From Stappia sp. BW2 (lineage in GTDB: Bacteria > Pseudomonadota > Alphaproteobacteria > Rhizobiales > Stappiaceae): a DNA stretch of 64,000 bases. The stretch spans positions 806,001 through 870,000 of the forward strand of contig NZ_VIRG01000066.1 of assembly GCF_008107695.1 (NCBI RefSeq), given 5' to 3'. The notes under the pieces were generated by a model that worked only from the letters and a program-made list of their open reading frames with translations, was not told where the DNA came from and searched no databases. Below are positions 16,685 through 26,806 of the stretch, one piece after another. The first letter of the stretch is position 1. Each line of letters starts with the position of its first letter. The position numbers were made by a program, and so were the translations under genes.

Positions 16685-18931
16685 TCATTCCGCTGCCTGC
16701 TGTTCCGCGATGCCGGGCGCTCCGGTTTCCGCATTCCTGCCACCAGTCCCCCAGCGCAGTTTGAGCGCATTCGCGGTAACCGCAAGAGAGGACGCAGACA
16801 TTGCTGCGGCCGCCATCAAAGGCGTGACGAACCCCGCCACGGCAATGGGCACGGCAATGACGTTGTAGACGACCGAGATCCACAGGTTCTGCTCAATCGC
16901 CGCCCTTGCCCGTTTCGACAACCTCAGCGCATCGGCCACCGGCTGCAAATTGTCACCGAGGAAAACAGCGTCCGCTGCCGCCTGACTGAGATGAACGGCC
17001 GATACCGGGGACAGCGAGACATGTGCACCGGCGAGCGCCGGGGCGTCATTCAGGCCATCCCCGACCATCAGAACCTTTCGACCACCGGACTGAAGCTCCT
17101 CAAGACGGGCAATCTTCTGGGCAGGCTTCATGCCAGACTGCCACTGCGAGACACCCAGGGCCGCCGCGCAATCGGCAACAGCGGGTCTGGTATCGCCGGA
17201 GAGGATTTCAAGCGCGTAGCCGCGCCCCTTCAACTGGTCAATCACCGCCCTTGCGTCCGGCCGCAGTCTTTGCCGGAACGCCAACAGGCGAACTGGCTCC
17301 GTGCCGAAGCGGATGGCAAGCAGTGACGCCCCCGGGTTCGCTTCAAGGGCTGCCTCGACCTGATCTCCCGACGCCTCGCAGAAGAGCGGACTGCCAAGAC
17401 GCAGACGTTTTCCGAACACCGTCGTTTCAAGACCGGCACCGGAGGTTTCGCTGACGTTCGGAAGCGGCTGCAGCGCACCTGTTGCCTTGACCAGAGCGGC
17501 CGACAAGGGATGCCGGCTGGCAAGCGCAAGACGCCCTGCCAGAGCAAGCGTCTCGTCATCTGGATCGATGGAGCCGCACAGGTCCGGCTCGGTAAGCGTC
17601 AGGGTTCCGGTCTTGTCGAACAGGATCGTGTCGATGTCCGACAGCCGTTCGATGGCATCACCGGAATTCAGCAGAACGCCGCAGCGGAAAAGCTGACCGG
17701 ATGCGACCACCTGCACGGCAGGAACCGCCAGCCCGAGTGCGCAGGGACAGGTGATGATCAGAACCGAAATCGAAATGATCAGGGCCGGCTGCCAGTCGAG
17801 CCCGGCGAGCAACCATCCGAGAAACGTCAAAGCTGCCGCTCCATGTACCAGCGGTGCATACAACCGAGCCGCGCGGTCGGCGATGCGCACGTATTTCGAT
17901 TTTGCCTGGGATGCGGCTTCCAGCAGGCGATTGACTTCATCCAGCAGCGTTGCACCGGAGGCCGCCTGGACCCGGACCTGCAACGCCCCTCCCCCGTTCA
18001 GCGTCCCTGCATAGACGCGCTGCCCCGGAGCGACAGGCGCCAGCACGCTTTCGCCGGTTACAAGGCTCTGGTCGATCTCCGAGACACCGGTTTCGACCAC
18101 GCCATCCACCGGAACCCGCTCGCCACCGGACACCAGAACAAGATCACCTGCGGCAATTTTCGAGAGCGGGACCTCGCGCACAGCCCCGTCGGGGTGGATC
18201 CGTGCGGCGACTTCCGCCTTGAGCGCGGCAATATTCTCGGCAAAGGAACGCGTGCGCCCGCGCATGTTGTGATCGAGATACCGCCCGACCAGCAGGAAGA
18301 ACAGCAGCATGACGGCGGATTCGAAATAGGCGTGATGCTGGTGCTGCATTGTCTGGACAACAGACAGCGCAAGGGCCAGCGTCACGCCGATCATGATCGG
18401 CACGTCCATGTTCAACCGGCCGGCAGCCAGAGCGTTGAAGGCACTGCGAAAGAACGGTCTCCCGGCATAGGCCACCGTCGGCATGGCGATCAACGCCGAC
18501 AGCCAATGGAAGAAATCCCGTGTTTCCGGGGTGATGTCCGTGGCATTGCCCGACCAGACGGAGACAGACAGGAGCATGATGTTCATGCCGGCAAACCCGG
18601 CGACCGCCAGGCAGCGCAGCAATTGTTTGCCGGTCTTGTCCTGACGTTCCTTCTGGCTGGCCGGATCGAACGGGTGGGCCTTGTAGCCGAGCCGCGCCAG
18701 TTCGGCGACGATCTCATCAGCCCCGGTCTGGTCCTGCGACCAGTCAACGGCAAGCCGCTGGCTGGTCAGGTTGACACGGGCGGTCCGGATACCCGGAAGC
18801 CGCTTCAGACCCCGTTCGATTTCTCCCATGCAGGCTGCGCAGGTGATACCGTCGACGGCAAGGTCCATATGGACCGCGCCGTCATCGCCCGGTGTCACGA
18901 ATGCCTGCCAATCACGCTGATGGACCGTCAC
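16685..18931 (-). CDS. ccoI: Copper-translocating P-type ATPase CcoI (FixI)
   Basis: 748 aa from GTG 18931, which has GAGG 8 bp before it and lies 10 bp after the ccoH stop. Domains in order: a heavy-metal-binding domain with C31-A-A-C34, about eight membrane helices, the TGES actuator motif, the ion-binding CPC in helix 6, DKTGT with the phosphorylated Asp, the HP locus (SRHPLSAA) and GDGLNDAPAL. This is the P1B copper pump used for cbb3 assembly in the inner membrane (known family role: copper supply to CcoN). Loss normally abolishes oxidase assembly. Confidence 0.95.
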   Translation of the reverse strand: MTVHQRDWQAFVTPGDDGAVHMDLAVDGITCAACMGEIERGLKRLPGIRTARVNLTSQRLAVDWSQDQTGADEIVAELARLGYKAHPFDPASQKERQDKTGKQLLRCLAVAGFAGMNIMLLSVSVWSGNATDITPETRDFFHWLSALIAMPTVAYAGRPFFRSAFNALAAGRLNMDVPIMIGVTLALALSVVQTMQHQHHAYFESAVMLLFFLLVGRYLDHNMRGRTRSFAENIAALKAEVAARIHPDGAVREVPLSKIAAGDLVLVSGGERVPVDGVVETGVSEIDQSLVTGESVLAPVAPGQRVYAGTLNGGGALQVRVQAASGATLLDEVNRLLEAASQAKSKYVRIADRAARLYAPLVHGAAALTFLGWLLAGLDWQPALIISISVLIITCPCALGLAVPAVQVVASGQLFRCGVLLNSGDAIERLSDIDTILFDKTGTLTLTEPDLCGSIDPDDETLALAGRLALASRHPLSAALVKATGALQPLPNVSETSGAGLETTVFGKRLRLGSPLFCEASGDQVEAALEANPGASLLAIRFGTEPVRLLAFRQRLRPDARAVIDQLKGRGYALEILSGDTRPAVADCAAALGVSQWQSGMKPAQKIARLEELQSGGRKVLMVGDGLNDAPALAGAHVSLSPVSAVHLSQAAADAVFLGDNLQPVADALRLSKRARAAIEQNLWISVVYNVIAVPIAVAGFVTPLMAAAAMSASSLAVTANALKLRWGTGGRNAETGAPGIAEQQAAE

Positions 18932-18941
18932 GGCATGTGCC

Positions 18942-19454
18942 TCAGTTCTTGACGAAAATCCGGTTTTCCGACCGGAATTTCCGTTGACCACCCTGCTCGA
19001 TATCCAGAATGAGTGTCCAGTTGCCGTCAGCAAGATTTTCGACCGTGCCCACGTAGCGGCCCCCGCCATCGGCCGTGAAGTCGACCTTCACGTCGGCACC
19101 GCCATGAACCGGATTGCGCAAAAGGGCCTTGAGCGCCACCCCGTAGAGTGGTGTGCCTTGCGCGTCCATGGCCGAGACAACCAGCTTGCCGTCCTGACCG
19201 CTGGTGCGAACAAATTCGCTCGACACCTGCCAGTTCAGTTCCGCCTGGGCTTTCGCAGCCGCGATTTCCTCGTTGTAGACCTGGCCCGCCTCATAGGAGC
19301 TTTCCACCACCACGCCCGGGAAAGACCCGAGCGCGAGATAGATGAAGACCGCATTGGCGGCGAAAACCACACCGAAGAAGCCCAGAAGCCAGGCAAGGAC
19401 CGTCTTTCCGGAAATCGCCTTGGGATCTTTCATGTTCGATTGAACCATTGTCAT
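18942..19454 (-). CDS. ccoH: Cytochrome cbb3 assembly protein CcoH (FixH)
   Basis: 170 aa. One membrane helix lies near the N-terminus (residues 19-43), followed by a periplasmic domain with the YEAGQVYNEEIAAAKAQ segment and a beta-rich FixH region ending ENRIFVKN. The GAGGAG ribosome site overlaps the stop of ccoG. CcoH is a stable partner of the assembling oxidase. An ATG at 19448 is a near alternative. Confidence 0.93.
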   Translation of the reverse strand: MTMVQSNMKDPKAISGKTVLAWLLGFFGVVFAANAVFIYLALGSFPGVVVESSYEAGQVYNEEIAAAKAQAELNWQVSSEFVRTSGQDGKLVVSAMDAQGTPLYGVALKALLRNPVHGGADVKVDFTADGGGRYVGTVENLADGNWTLILDIEQGGQRKFRSENRIFVKN

Positions 19455-19464
19455 TTCTTGCTCC

Positions 19465-20928
19465 TCAAGGTTTTTTCGGTGCCTTGAACGTGTCCTCGGC
19501 CGTCACGACTTCGCCCATCACGCTTTCGGTGATCCGGAAGGTAACCGGCGTCGAGTGCGGCATCTTTGCCCAGGGCGGAGACGTTACGAGAATACGAACT
19601 TCACGCGTCGTGTCCGGGCCAACGGAGATGATCGGACGGCCTGCGAAAGTGTCTTCCGTGCCAACGGCTTCAACCTTGGTGTTGGCCGGCATTCCTTCCA
19701 CGTGCAGCATGAAGTGACGCTCGTAGCGGCGTTTGTTGGACAGGCGAACGGTATAGCCGTTGCGCACGGATCCGTCGGATTGTTCGACGAAAACCGGGTT
19801 TCTGTCGTGCAGAACGCTGATGTCGGCGAAATCGCGGTTGAGCATCGCATACAACATGATGCCACAGACCACGGCGATGATGCCGACATAAAGAACCGTG
19901 CGCGGGCGGACGATCTCGTAGATCGAATCCTTGCCGTCCAGGCGGCGCTGGATGTTTTCGTCCGTGTCGTATCCGATCAGCCCCTTCGGCTTGCCGATCT
20001 TGGTCATGACGTTGTCACAGGCATCGATGCACAGGCCGCACTGGATACAATCGAGCTGCATGCCCTTGCGGATATCGACACCGGTCGGGCAGACCTGGAA
20101 ACACTGGTAGCAGTCGACACAGTCGCCTGCGGGCAAGCCCTGCTCGGTAAGCTTCTTGTTGTGCTTCAGAGATCCGCGCGGCTCTCCACGGTCCCAGCGA
20201 TAGGTGACGTTGAGGGCCTTCTCATCGGTCATGGCAGCCTGGATACGCGGCCACGGGCACATGTAGATGCAGACCTGTTCCCTCATGAAACCGGCCAGAA
20301 GATAGGTTGTCGTGGTCAGAATGGCGATCCAGACGTAGGCAACCATCGGCGCCTGAAAGGTCAGGAGTTCCCAGACGAGGGTCGGAGCATCGTTGAAATA
20401 GAGCACCCAGGCGCCGCCCGTCCACCAGGCAATCATCAGCCACAGGAAGTGCTTGGTCACACGCTTGCGGACCTTGCCGAAAGTCCACGGGTCCTTGTCG
20501 AGCGCAATGCGCTCGCGCCGGTCGCCTTCCACCTTGCGCTCGACCCACAGGAACAGGTCTGTCCAGACCGTCTGCGGGCACAGATAGCCGCACCAGACAC
20601 GTCCTGCGACGGCGTTCATGAGGAACAGCGTCAGGGCTGCCAGGATCAGAAGACCGGTGAGGTAGTAGACTTCCTGGGGCCAGATTTCGATGAAAAAGAA
20701 ATAGGCACGCCGGCCTTCCATATCGACCAGAACCGCCTGGCTCGGCGCATCCGGCCCACGGTCATAGCGGAGGAAAGGCAGGAAATAATAAATGCCCAGC
20801 GTGATGAACAGCAGCGCCCACTTGATCCTGCGAAACAGGCCATGCGTCGCCATTGGATAGATCTTTTTGGCCGATGCAAACCACTCTTCGGATTGCGCGC
20901 CCTCATGCGTCTCGGTGTCCGTAGACAT
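19465..20928 (-). CDS. ccoG: Cytochrome cbb3 accessory iron-sulfur protein CcoG (FixG)
   Basis: 487 aa from ATG 20928; a TTG 18 bp earlier is the alternative. Several membrane helices are followed by a polyferredoxin-like part with CVDCYQCFQVCP and CIQCGLCIDACD (two 4Fe-4S sites). The C-terminus is an immunoglobulin-like periplasmic domain. In studied bacteria CcoG reduces Cu(II) for delivery to the cbb3 active site. It is the first gene of ccoGHIS. No FixK box was seen in its upstream 170 bp, so it may depend on readthrough from ccoP or on another promoter. Confidence 0.95.
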   Translation of the reverse strand: MSTDTETHEGAQSEEWFASAKKIYPMATHGLFRRIKWALLFITLGIYYFLPFLRYDRGPDAPSQAVLVDMEGRRAYFFFIEIWPQEVYYLTGLLILAALTLFLMNAVAGRVWCGYLCPQTVWTDLFLWVERKVEGDRRERIALDKDPWTFGKVRKRVTKHFLWLMIAWWTGGAWVLYFNDAPTLVWELLTFQAPMVAYVWIAILTTTTYLLAGFMREQVCIYMCPWPRIQAAMTDEKALNVTYRWDRGEPRGSLKHNKKLTEQGLPAGDCVDCYQCFQVCPTGVDIRKGMQLDCIQCGLCIDACDNVMTKIGKPKGLIGYDTDENIQRRLDGKDSIYEIVRPRTVLYVGIIAVVCGIMLYAMLNRDFADISVLHDRNPVFVEQSDGSVRNGYTVRLSNKRRYERHFMLHVEGMPANTKVEAVGTEDTFAGRPIISVGPDTTREVRILVTSPPWAKMPHSTPVTFRITESVMGEVVTAEDTFKAPKKP

Positions 20929-21011
20929 ACCGTCCGTCCTCTTCAACGCGATCCTGCCCCAATAGGATCTTTTGTAAAATCATTCGCCACTCACTCTTAG
21001 CAGCGAGTGCT

Positions 21012-21049
21012 CAAAATAAACCGGCGCAAAGCGTCACACTTTGCGCCGG
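21012..21049 (-). terminator. Terminator between ccoNOQP and ccoGHIS
   Basis: Perfect 11-bp inverted repeat CCGGCGCAAAG (21021-21031) and CTTTGCGCCGG (21039-21049) with a 7-base loop. On the minus strand TTTATTTTG follows. This should separate the structural and assembly operons at least partly. Confidence 0.8.
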
Positions 21050-21099
21050 ATCAAATTGTTCAGGTTATCTGGCGCATTTGTCGCACCAGATCCGCTGAT

Positions 21100-21978
21100 T
21101 TACTGCCCGCCCCCGAAGGAGTGGACATAGACCGTCAGAGACTTGATGGTCGCCGGGTCGAGACGGTCCACCCAGGCAGGCATCACGCCGTTGCGCGGGT
21201 TGTTGATCTGCGACTTGATGGCGTCCAGAGACTTGCCATAGAGGTAGTTGGCGGACAGCAGGCTCGGCGCACCGACCTCCTGAATGCCCTTCAGGTCTTC
21301 ACCGTGGCAAGCCGCACAGTTGTCTTCAAAGACAGTCTGTCCTGCTGCCAGGTCGACACCTTGTTCGGTCTCAAGCCCGGCACGGGATGCGACGAAGTTG
21401 GCGACCTGATTGATCTCCTCACGACTCAGCAACTCATCGCGCCCGAAGGCAGGCATTTCGCCGATGCGTGCATCGTCATTGCCGGACCGGATACCGTATT
21501 CCAAGGTGGTGTGGATGTCGTCCAGCGTCCCACCCCAGATCCAGGTGTCGTCCTGCAGGTTCGGAAAGCCTTCCGCGCCCGTACCGCCGGAACCGTGGCA
21601 CGGTGCACAGTTGTCGCCGAAAGCTGCCTGGCCGTTGGCCCGTGCAAATTGCAGCAGTTCCTGATCCGTCGCGATATCCTCAAGAGAGGCTGCCACGATC
21701 TTGTCGGCAAAGACTGACCGTTCGGAAATGCCCTTGTCATAGGACGCGATCGCCTCGGTCCGCTGGTTGGCACCCAGAATACCGGTGGTATAGCTGGAGA
21801 TCAGCGGCCAGGACGGGTAGAGAACCCAGTAGATCACGGCCCAGACGATGCAGGCATAGAACAGATACAGCCACCATTTCGGCAGTGGGTTGTTCAGTTC
21901 TTTCAGACCGTCCCACTCGTGGCCGGTGGTTTCGACCCCGGAGATCTGGTCGACTTCCTTGTTATGTGTGTCTGCCAT
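21100..21978 (-). CDS. ccoP: Cytochrome cbb3 oxidase diheme subunit CcoP (FixP)
   Basis: 292 aa. The N-terminal cytosolic part with the HEWDGLKELNNPLPKWW segment is followed by one membrane helix (about 34-56) and two cytochrome c domains with CAPCH and CAACH. The axial methionine candidates lie in GEMPAFG and GVMPAWV. It carries electrons to CcoO. The start is 3 bp after ccoQ, with a GGGAGGA site inside the end of ccoQ. Confidence 0.96.
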   Translation of the reverse strand: MADTHNKEVDQISGVETTGHEWDGLKELNNPLPKWWLYLFYACIVWAVIYWVLYPSWPLISSYTTGILGANQRTEAIASYDKGISERSVFADKIVAASLEDIATDQELLQFARANGQAAFGDNCAPCHGSGGTGAEGFPNLQDDTWIWGGTLDDIHTTLEYGIRSGNDDARIGEMPAFGRDELLSREEINQVANFVASRAGLETEQGVDLAAGQTVFEDNCAACHGEDLKGIQEVGAPSLLSANYLYGKSLDAIKSQINNPRNGVMPAWVDRLDPATIKSLTVYVHSFGGGQ

Positions 21979-21981
21979 TGA

Positions 21982-22137
21982 TCAGTCCTCCCGGAACGGG
22001 ATTTGAGAAGCGTCGTCGAACTTTTTCCGGTTCTTCGGCCACAGTGCGTAGGCCAGTACGACGCCAAACAGGATCATGAAATAGAGTAGGCCCCAGGTTT
22101 GCGCGAAGCCTGCGAATGCGGAGTATGTCTCGTTCAT
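21982..22137 (-). CDS. ccoQ: Cytochrome cbb3 oxidase subunit CcoQ (FixQ)
   Basis: 51 aa. It starts MNETYSAFAGFAQTWGL, has one membrane helix (WGLLYFMILFGVVLAYALW) and ends with a basic PKNRKKF and acidic tail. Size, helix position and location between ccoO and ccoP identify CcoQ. It stabilises CcoP in the complex. Confidence 0.93.
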   Translation of the reverse strand: MNETYSAFAGFAQTWGLLYFMILFGVVLAYALWPKNRKKFDDASQIPFRED

Positions 22138-22142
22138 CGCTC

Positions 22143-22877
22143 TTACCTCGCGTTTGCCTTGTCGTCATAAATCGAGAAGTCGACCATGGTCCCGAGAACC
22201 TGCAGATAGGCGACAAGCGCGTCCATCTCGGTGACTTCCTTCGAGTTGCCGTCGAAATCGCGGATCGTGGCGTTCGGCCAGCGTTCCTCGAAGCCGTCGG
22301 CGGCTTCCGTATCCGGTTTCGCCTGACCGATGATGTCAGATGCGGCATTTGCGATCTGTTCTTCGGTGTAAGGCACGCCGACGATGGTGTTGACCGACAG
22401 GTGGGCCTCGATGTCCCGGGTGTTCAGGCGGTTTTCAGCCAGGAACGGATAGCCGGGCATGATGGAGGCAGGAACCAGCGCGCGCGGGTCCTTCAGGTGC
22501 TCCACATGCCAGTCGTCGGAGTATTTGCCCCCGACGCGGGCCAGATCCGGGCCGGTCCGCTTGGACCCCCACTGGAAGGGGTGGTCGTACATCGACTCCG
22601 CCGCCAGTGAGAAATGGCCGTAGCGTTCCATTTCGTCGCGCATCGGACGCACCATCTGCGAATGGCACAGATAGCACCCCTCGCGGATGTAGATGTTGCG
22701 TCCGGCAAGTTCGAGCGGCGTGTAGGGCCGCATGCCTTCGGTCTTCTCAATCGTGCTTTTCAGATAGAAGAGCGGAGCGATCTCGACCAGGCCGCCGATG
22801 GCGACCATGACCAGAATGCCGATCAAGAGGATGAAGGAGTTCTTTTCGAAGACTTCGTGTTTTTTCCATGCAGACAT
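22143..22877 (-). CDS. ccoO: Cytochrome cbb3 oxidase monoheme subunit CcoO (FixO)
   Basis: 244 aa membrane-anchored c-type cytochrome. There is one N-terminal helix (residues 15-36), then the heme site CYLCH in [16 protein letters not shown], which is the hallmark of CcoO. The [16 protein letters not shown] segment and the IMPGYPFL methionine are also present. It follows ccoN by 14 bp with a GGGAGGG ribosome site. Confidence 0.96.
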   Translation of the reverse strand: MSAWKKHEVFEKNSFILLIGILVMVAIGGLVEIAPLFYLKSTIEKTEGMRPYTPLELAGRNIYIREGCYLCHSQMVRPMRDEMERYGHFSLAAESMYDHPFQWGSKRTGPDLARVGGKYSDDWHVEHLKDPRALVPASIMPGYPFLAENRLNTRDIEAHLSVNTIVGVPYTEEQIANAASDIIGQAKPDTEAADGFEERWPNATIRDFDGNSKEVTEMDALVAYLQVLGTMVDFSIYDDKANAR

Positions 22878-22891
22878 TGTCTGTCCCTCCC

Positions 22892-24547
22892 TTATTCGGC
22901 CGGAGCCAGGGAGCCAGCCGGCGTGGCATCGGCTTCTTCAGCCTCGCCGTGACGGACGGTCATCCAGAGATTGTAGGCCATGATCACAGCGCCGAGCAGG
23001 AACAGCCCACCACCAAGAGCACGAATGATGTAGAAGGGATGCATCGCCTCGACGGTTTCCACGAAGGAGTATTCCAGGAAGCCGAGCTGATCGTAGGCGC
23101 GCCACATCAGGCCCTGCATGATACCGGACACCCACATCGCGGTGATGTAGAGAACGATACCGATCGTCGACAGCCAGAAGTGCAGGTTCACCAGCTTCAG
23201 AGAGTAAAGCTGACGCTTGTTCCACAACCACGGGATCAGGCAGTAGATCGCGCCGAAGGAGATGTAGCCAACCCAGCCCAGAGCACCGGAGTGCACGTGA
23301 CCAATGGTCCAGTCGGTGTAGTGCGACAGGGAGTTGACCGAACGCAGGCTCATCAGCGGGCCTTCGAAGGTGGACATGCCGTAGAAGGCGACCGAAACCA
23401 CCATCATACGCAGGACCGGATCGGTCCGCAGCTTGTCCCAGGCGCCCGAAAGCGTCATCAGGCCGTTGATCATGCCCCCCCAGGACGGCATCCACAGGAT
23501 GATGGAGAAGGTTGCACCCAGCGTTGACGCCCACTGCGGCAGAGCCGTGTAGTGGAGATGGTGCGGACCTGCCCAGATGTAGATGAAGATCAGCGCCCAG
23601 AAGTGCACGATGGACAGACGGTAGGAGTAGACCGGCCGCTCTGCACGCTTCGGGATGAAGTAATACATGATGGCCAGGAAGCCGGCGGTCAGGAAGAAGC
23701 CCACCGCGTTATGGCCGTACCACCACTGCACCATTGCGTCCTGAACACCCGACCAGACGATGTAGGACTTGGTCGAGTAGATCGAGACCGGAATGGTCAG
23801 GTTGTTGGTGATGTGCAGCATGGCAATCGTGACGATGAACGCCAGATAGAACCAGTTGGCCACATAGATATGCGGTTCCTTACGCTTCCAGAGCGTGCCC
23901 AGGAACAGCAGCAGGTAGAAGACCCAGACGATGGTCAGCCACAGATCGGCATACCATTCCGGCTCTGCATATTCCTTGCTCTGCGTCGCTCCAAGCAGAT
24001 AGCCCGTTCCCGCAATCACGATGAAGGCGTTGTAGCCCAGGATCACGAACCATGGCAGGATCTTGCCAGGCATGCGGACACGGCTGGTGCGCTGGACCAC
24101 ATACATGGATGTTGCCAGAAGCACGTTGCCGCCGAAGGCGAAGATCACTGCGGAGGTGTGCAGCGGACGCAGCCGCCCGAAGTTTGTCCACGGCAGATCG
24201 AAGTTCAGCGCCGGCCAGGCCAGCTGAAGAGCGATGATCAAACCGACCGTGAAACCGGCAAGGCCCCAGAACATCGCCGCGACCGCACCGAACTTGATCG
24301 GCCCGATGTTGTAGTTTGGTTTGCCGTCGATTTCGGCCGGAATCGCTTCCCCGCCGTCATCGAAGTAATTCTTGAAAATCAGAAACACGCTGACGGCGGC
24401 GAACAATGCGCCTATGCCAGCGTGGAATGCCATGACCTGATCGAATGTCTTGCCCGCCACGATGATGCAGGCAAATGCAAGCAGCACAAGGAAGATGGCG
24501 AAGCCGCCTTCCTCGAGCGAGATCATTTTGGCCTTGTTGTGTGCCAT
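22892..24547 (-). CDS. ccoN: Cytochrome cbb3 oxidase catalytic subunit CcoN (FixN)
   Basis: 551 aa heme-copper oxidase subunit I of the C family. It has about 13-14 helices; histidine-rich sites for heme b, heme b3 and CuB appear in [29 protein letters not shown] and [10 protein letters not shown]. It reduces oxygen to water with high affinity and pumps protons. It is first in ccoNOQP and is preceded by a perfect FixK/FNR box, so expression at low oxygen is expected. Confidence 0.97.
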   Translation of the reverse strand: MAHNKAKMISLEEGGFAIFLVLLAFACIIVAGKTFDQVMAFHAGIGALFAAVSVFLIFKNYFDDGGEAIPAEIDGKPNYNIGPIKFGAVAAMFWGLAGFTVGLIIALQLAWPALNFDLPWTNFGRLRPLHTSAVIFAFGGNVLLATSMYVVQRTSRVRMPGKILPWFVILGYNAFIVIAGTGYLLGATQSKEYAEPEWYADLWLTIVWVFYLLLFLGTLWKRKEPHIYVANWFYLAFIVTIAMLHITNNLTIPVSIYSTKSYIVWSGVQDAMVQWWYGHNAVGFFLTAGFLAIMYYFIPKRAERPVYSYRLSIVHFWALIFIYIWAGPHHLHYTALPQWASTLGATFSIILWMPSWGGMINGLMTLSGAWDKLRTDPVLRMMVVSVAFYGMSTFEGPLMSLRSVNSLSHYTDWTIGHVHSGALGWVGYISFGAIYCLIPWLWNKRQLYSLKLVNLHFWLSTIGIVLYITAMWVSGIMQGLMWRAYDQLGFLEYSFVETVEAMHPFYIIRALGGGLFLLGAVIMAYNLWMTVRHGEAEEADATPAGSLAPAE

Positions 24548-24624
24548 TTTAGCGCCCCAGTCTTGAAATCGTTACAAGGTGCCAACGATGGCACGACCAT
24601 GCACACGACTCTAAAAATGCTGCG

Positions 24625-24638
24625 TTGATTCATATCAA
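24625..24638 (-). promoter_or_regulatory. FixK/FNR box upstream of ccoN
   Basis: TTGAT-TCAT-ATCAA is a perfect match to the TTGAT-N4-ATCAA consensus. Its near edge is 77 bp before the ccoN start. The fixK gene in this window is the obvious regulator. Confidence 0.9.
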
Positions 24639-24918
24639 CATGCCCGCAATTGACGATCCCAGAAGTGCCCCCAAACGTCAGATTGCATTGGATAAATTGT
24701 CGCGCCTACGATGCAGGGCGACCGTAAAAAGGATGTGACATCCGTTCGATTTCAGTTTCCTGTCGCAGCAATCCGACTGCCCTCGGGGCCCTGGTGCCAG
24801 TGTCCACTCCCCTGCCCCTCCGGGTTTTCCAAAGCCAAGCACCTGGAAACGTGTTAGCCCTGCGTCTTCCGCTGAAGGGTGATGTTCAGGTGCCTGCAAA
24901 GAGCGTTCACCTGCCCCT
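24639..24918. other. Intergenic region between FixK box and EamA gene
   Basis: 280 bp with no convincing gene. A 97-codon minus-strand frame here lacks protein-like composition. The EamA promoter should be inside. Confidence 0.4.
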
Positions 24919-25857
24919 TTGGCTTTCCTTTTCGATACCGGACCTCTCCCTTTGACCGCAGCTTTCAACAAAGGCGCAGGCCTTCACCCCAACATCATCG
25001 GCAGTCTGTGGATGGTGGCCGCAATGGCCGCCTTTGCGTTCGAAGATACCTTTGTGAAACAGGCCGCCACCCAATTGCCTGTTTCGGAAATCCTCGTGCT
25101 GTTCGGTGTCGGCGGAACCCTATGCTTTTTTGGCCTTGCGGCCGCCAGGGGAGAAAAGGTTCTGAACCGGGACGTTTTCTCGCGGGTCATGCAGGTGCGT
25201 TTCGCCTTCGAGCTGGTCGGCAGGCTGTTCTATATCCTGGCCCTTGCGCTGACGCCGCTCTCCTCGACCACGGCCATCCTTCAGGCCACGCCGATATTCG
25301 TCGTGTTGGGCGCTTCCCTGTTCTTTGGCGAGAAGGTCGGGTGGCGTAGATGGACAGCGATCTTCATCGGTCTTGTGGGTGTGCTGATCGTGCTGCGCCC
25401 GACCAGCGACAGCTTCTCCGCACTTTCGCTACTGGCCGTCATCGGCATGCTCGGCTTTTCCGGCCGTGACCTGGCCAGCCGTGCCGCGCCAGCAACGCTC
25501 AGCACCAATATTCTGGGGTTCTACGGGTTTCTGACAATCATCATCGCAGGGCTTGTCTACGGTCTTTGGGACCGTTCAGCCTTCGTGGTGCCGGGAATGA
25601 CTTCAGCTGCGGCGCTTGGAACTGCTGTCTTTTGCGGTGTCTTCGCTTACAGCGCGCTGATGAAGGCCATGCGCACAGGTGAAATCGCCACCGTCACACC
25701 GTTCCGCTATTCGCGTCTCCTGTTCGGCGTCCTGCTGGGGACCGTCTGGTTCAACGAGCGGATCGATGCACCTATGCTGGTCGGATGTGCCGTCATCGTG
25801 GGATCGGGACTGTTCATCCTCTGGCGTGGCAACAAAGCAAAGACCCGGCGCGGTTGA
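24919..25857 (+). CDS. EamA (DMT superfamily) transporter
   Basis: About 312 aa if it starts at TTG 24919; TTG 24952 would give 301 aa. ATG 25012 would cut the first helix and is unlikely. It has ten membrane helices in two EamA repeats. Each half ends with a conserved Pro/Glu segment (LTPLSSTTAILQATPIFVV and later FGEKVGWRR; TVTPFRYSRLLFGVLLG and later FNERID). Such proteins export or import small metabolites, and the substrate cannot be predicted. It is transcribed away from the oxidase genes. Confidence 0.85.
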   Translation: MAFLFDTGPLPLTAAFNKGAGLHPNIIGSLWMVAAMAAFAFEDTFVKQAATQLPVSEILVLFGVGGTLCFFGLAAARGEKVLNRDVFSRVMQVRFAFELVGRLFYILALALTPLSSTTAILQATPIFVVLGASLFFGEKVGWRRWTAIFIGLVGVLIVLRPTSDSFSALSLLAVIGMLGFSGRDLASRAAPATLSTNILGFYGFLTIIIAGLVYGLWDRSAFVVPGMTSAAALGTAVFCGVFAYSALMKAMRTGEIATVTPFRYSRLLFGVLLGTVWFNERIDAPMLVGCAVIVGSGLFILWRGNKAKTRRG

Positions 25858-25880
25858 AAGCAAAGCCTGCATTCGGACGC

Positions 25881-26762
25881 TTATCCGATTTCACGCAAGG
25901 CCTGCAGCACCTGACCGGCAGCGCCATTGGCACGGCTTGATGGAAGGCTCCACAGGCAAATCTGCCGGTGCAGCGGAACCACCGTTGAAAAGGGTGCCAC
26001 CAGAGCGCCCGCTGCAAGCTGTTCGGCAACAAGCGCGCGATGGGCCATCAAGACCCCTGCCCCGTTGAGCGCTTCTTCCACGGCCAGGGCATACAGCGAG
26101 AAGACAGGGCCGCGTGGCGCAAACCCGGCGCCCGACAGCACATGATCAGCCCAAAGCCGCCAATCGTCCGCCCAGGCCGTATCCGTCAGACAAATCGCCT
26201 CTTTCAGATCACTCGGCTGACTGAGTTTCCTGGCAAGTGCCGGGGTACAGACAGGCAGCAACGCGTCGCCTGAAAACGCGATCCCGTTTTCAGGAACAGT
26301 GTCGCAATAAAACAGGCAGAGATCGAAGGGCACCCGTTTCAGGTTCGGCGGTGTTTCCAGAGCCGTCACCGAGATGTCGATCCCGGGCAGTTTCTTGCGT
26401 AGCGTGGGCAGCCTGGGTCCCAGCCAAAGCTGGGCGAGTGCCGGCAAGGCGGCAATGTGGATCTTGCCGGGTGCAGCGTCGCGCCTCAGATCGCGCACGG
26501 CTGTTCCCATCTGGTCGAAAGCCGCGACAAAACCCGGCAGCGCCCGCTCACCCGTGGCTGTCAGGCGCACACCCTTGGCGTGGCGCACGAAAAGGGCTGC
26601 GCCGATCTCCTGTTCCAATGACTTGATCTGTGCCGCCACAGCTCCCGGCGTAACCTGCAGTTCGGCAGCTGCCTGCGCGAACCCGCCGAGGCGTGCCGAC
26701 GCTTCAAAGGCCCTCAGCGCATTCAGCGACGGCAGTCTGGGCACAGGTGGAGATACAGACAT
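25881..26762 (-). CDS. LysR-family regulator, GcvA-like
   Basis: 293 aa from ATG 26762. The open frame extends further but its extra 55 codons overlap the divergent promoter. The N-terminal winged helix (PSLNALRAFEASARLGGFAQAAAEL and VTPGAVAAQIKSLEQEIGAALFVR) is typical of the GcvA/AmpR branch. The C-terminal effector domain is LysR type 2 periplasmic-binding fold. It is divergent from the SHMT-like gene with about 100 bp between starts, so it very likely controls that gene. Confidence 0.88.
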   Translation of the reverse strand: MSVSPPVPRLPSLNALRAFEASARLGGFAQAAAELQVTPGAVAAQIKSLEQEIGAALFVRHAKGVRLTATGERALPGFVAAFDQMGTAVRDLRRDAAPGKIHIAALPALAQLWLGPRLPTLRKKLPGIDISVTALETPPNLKRVPFDLCLFYCDTVPENGIAFSGDALLPVCTPALARKLSQPSDLKEAICLTDTAWADDWRLWADHVLSGAGFAPRGPVFSLYALAVEEALNGAGVLMAHRALVAEQLAAGALVAPFSTVVPLHRQICLWSLPSSRANGAAGQVLQALREIG

Positions 26763-26806
26763 CTCAAGCCTCAATTTTTCTAGCCCTTGAATTTCTAAAA
26801 ACTGAT

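Noticed and set aside
19555-21000. 481-codon plus-strand frame
   Set aside because: Antisense to ccoG, which has clear iron-sulfur motifs.
24678-24971. 97-codon minus-strand frame upstream of ccoN
   Set aside because: Composition is not protein-like, and it overlaps the region before and into the EamA gene.
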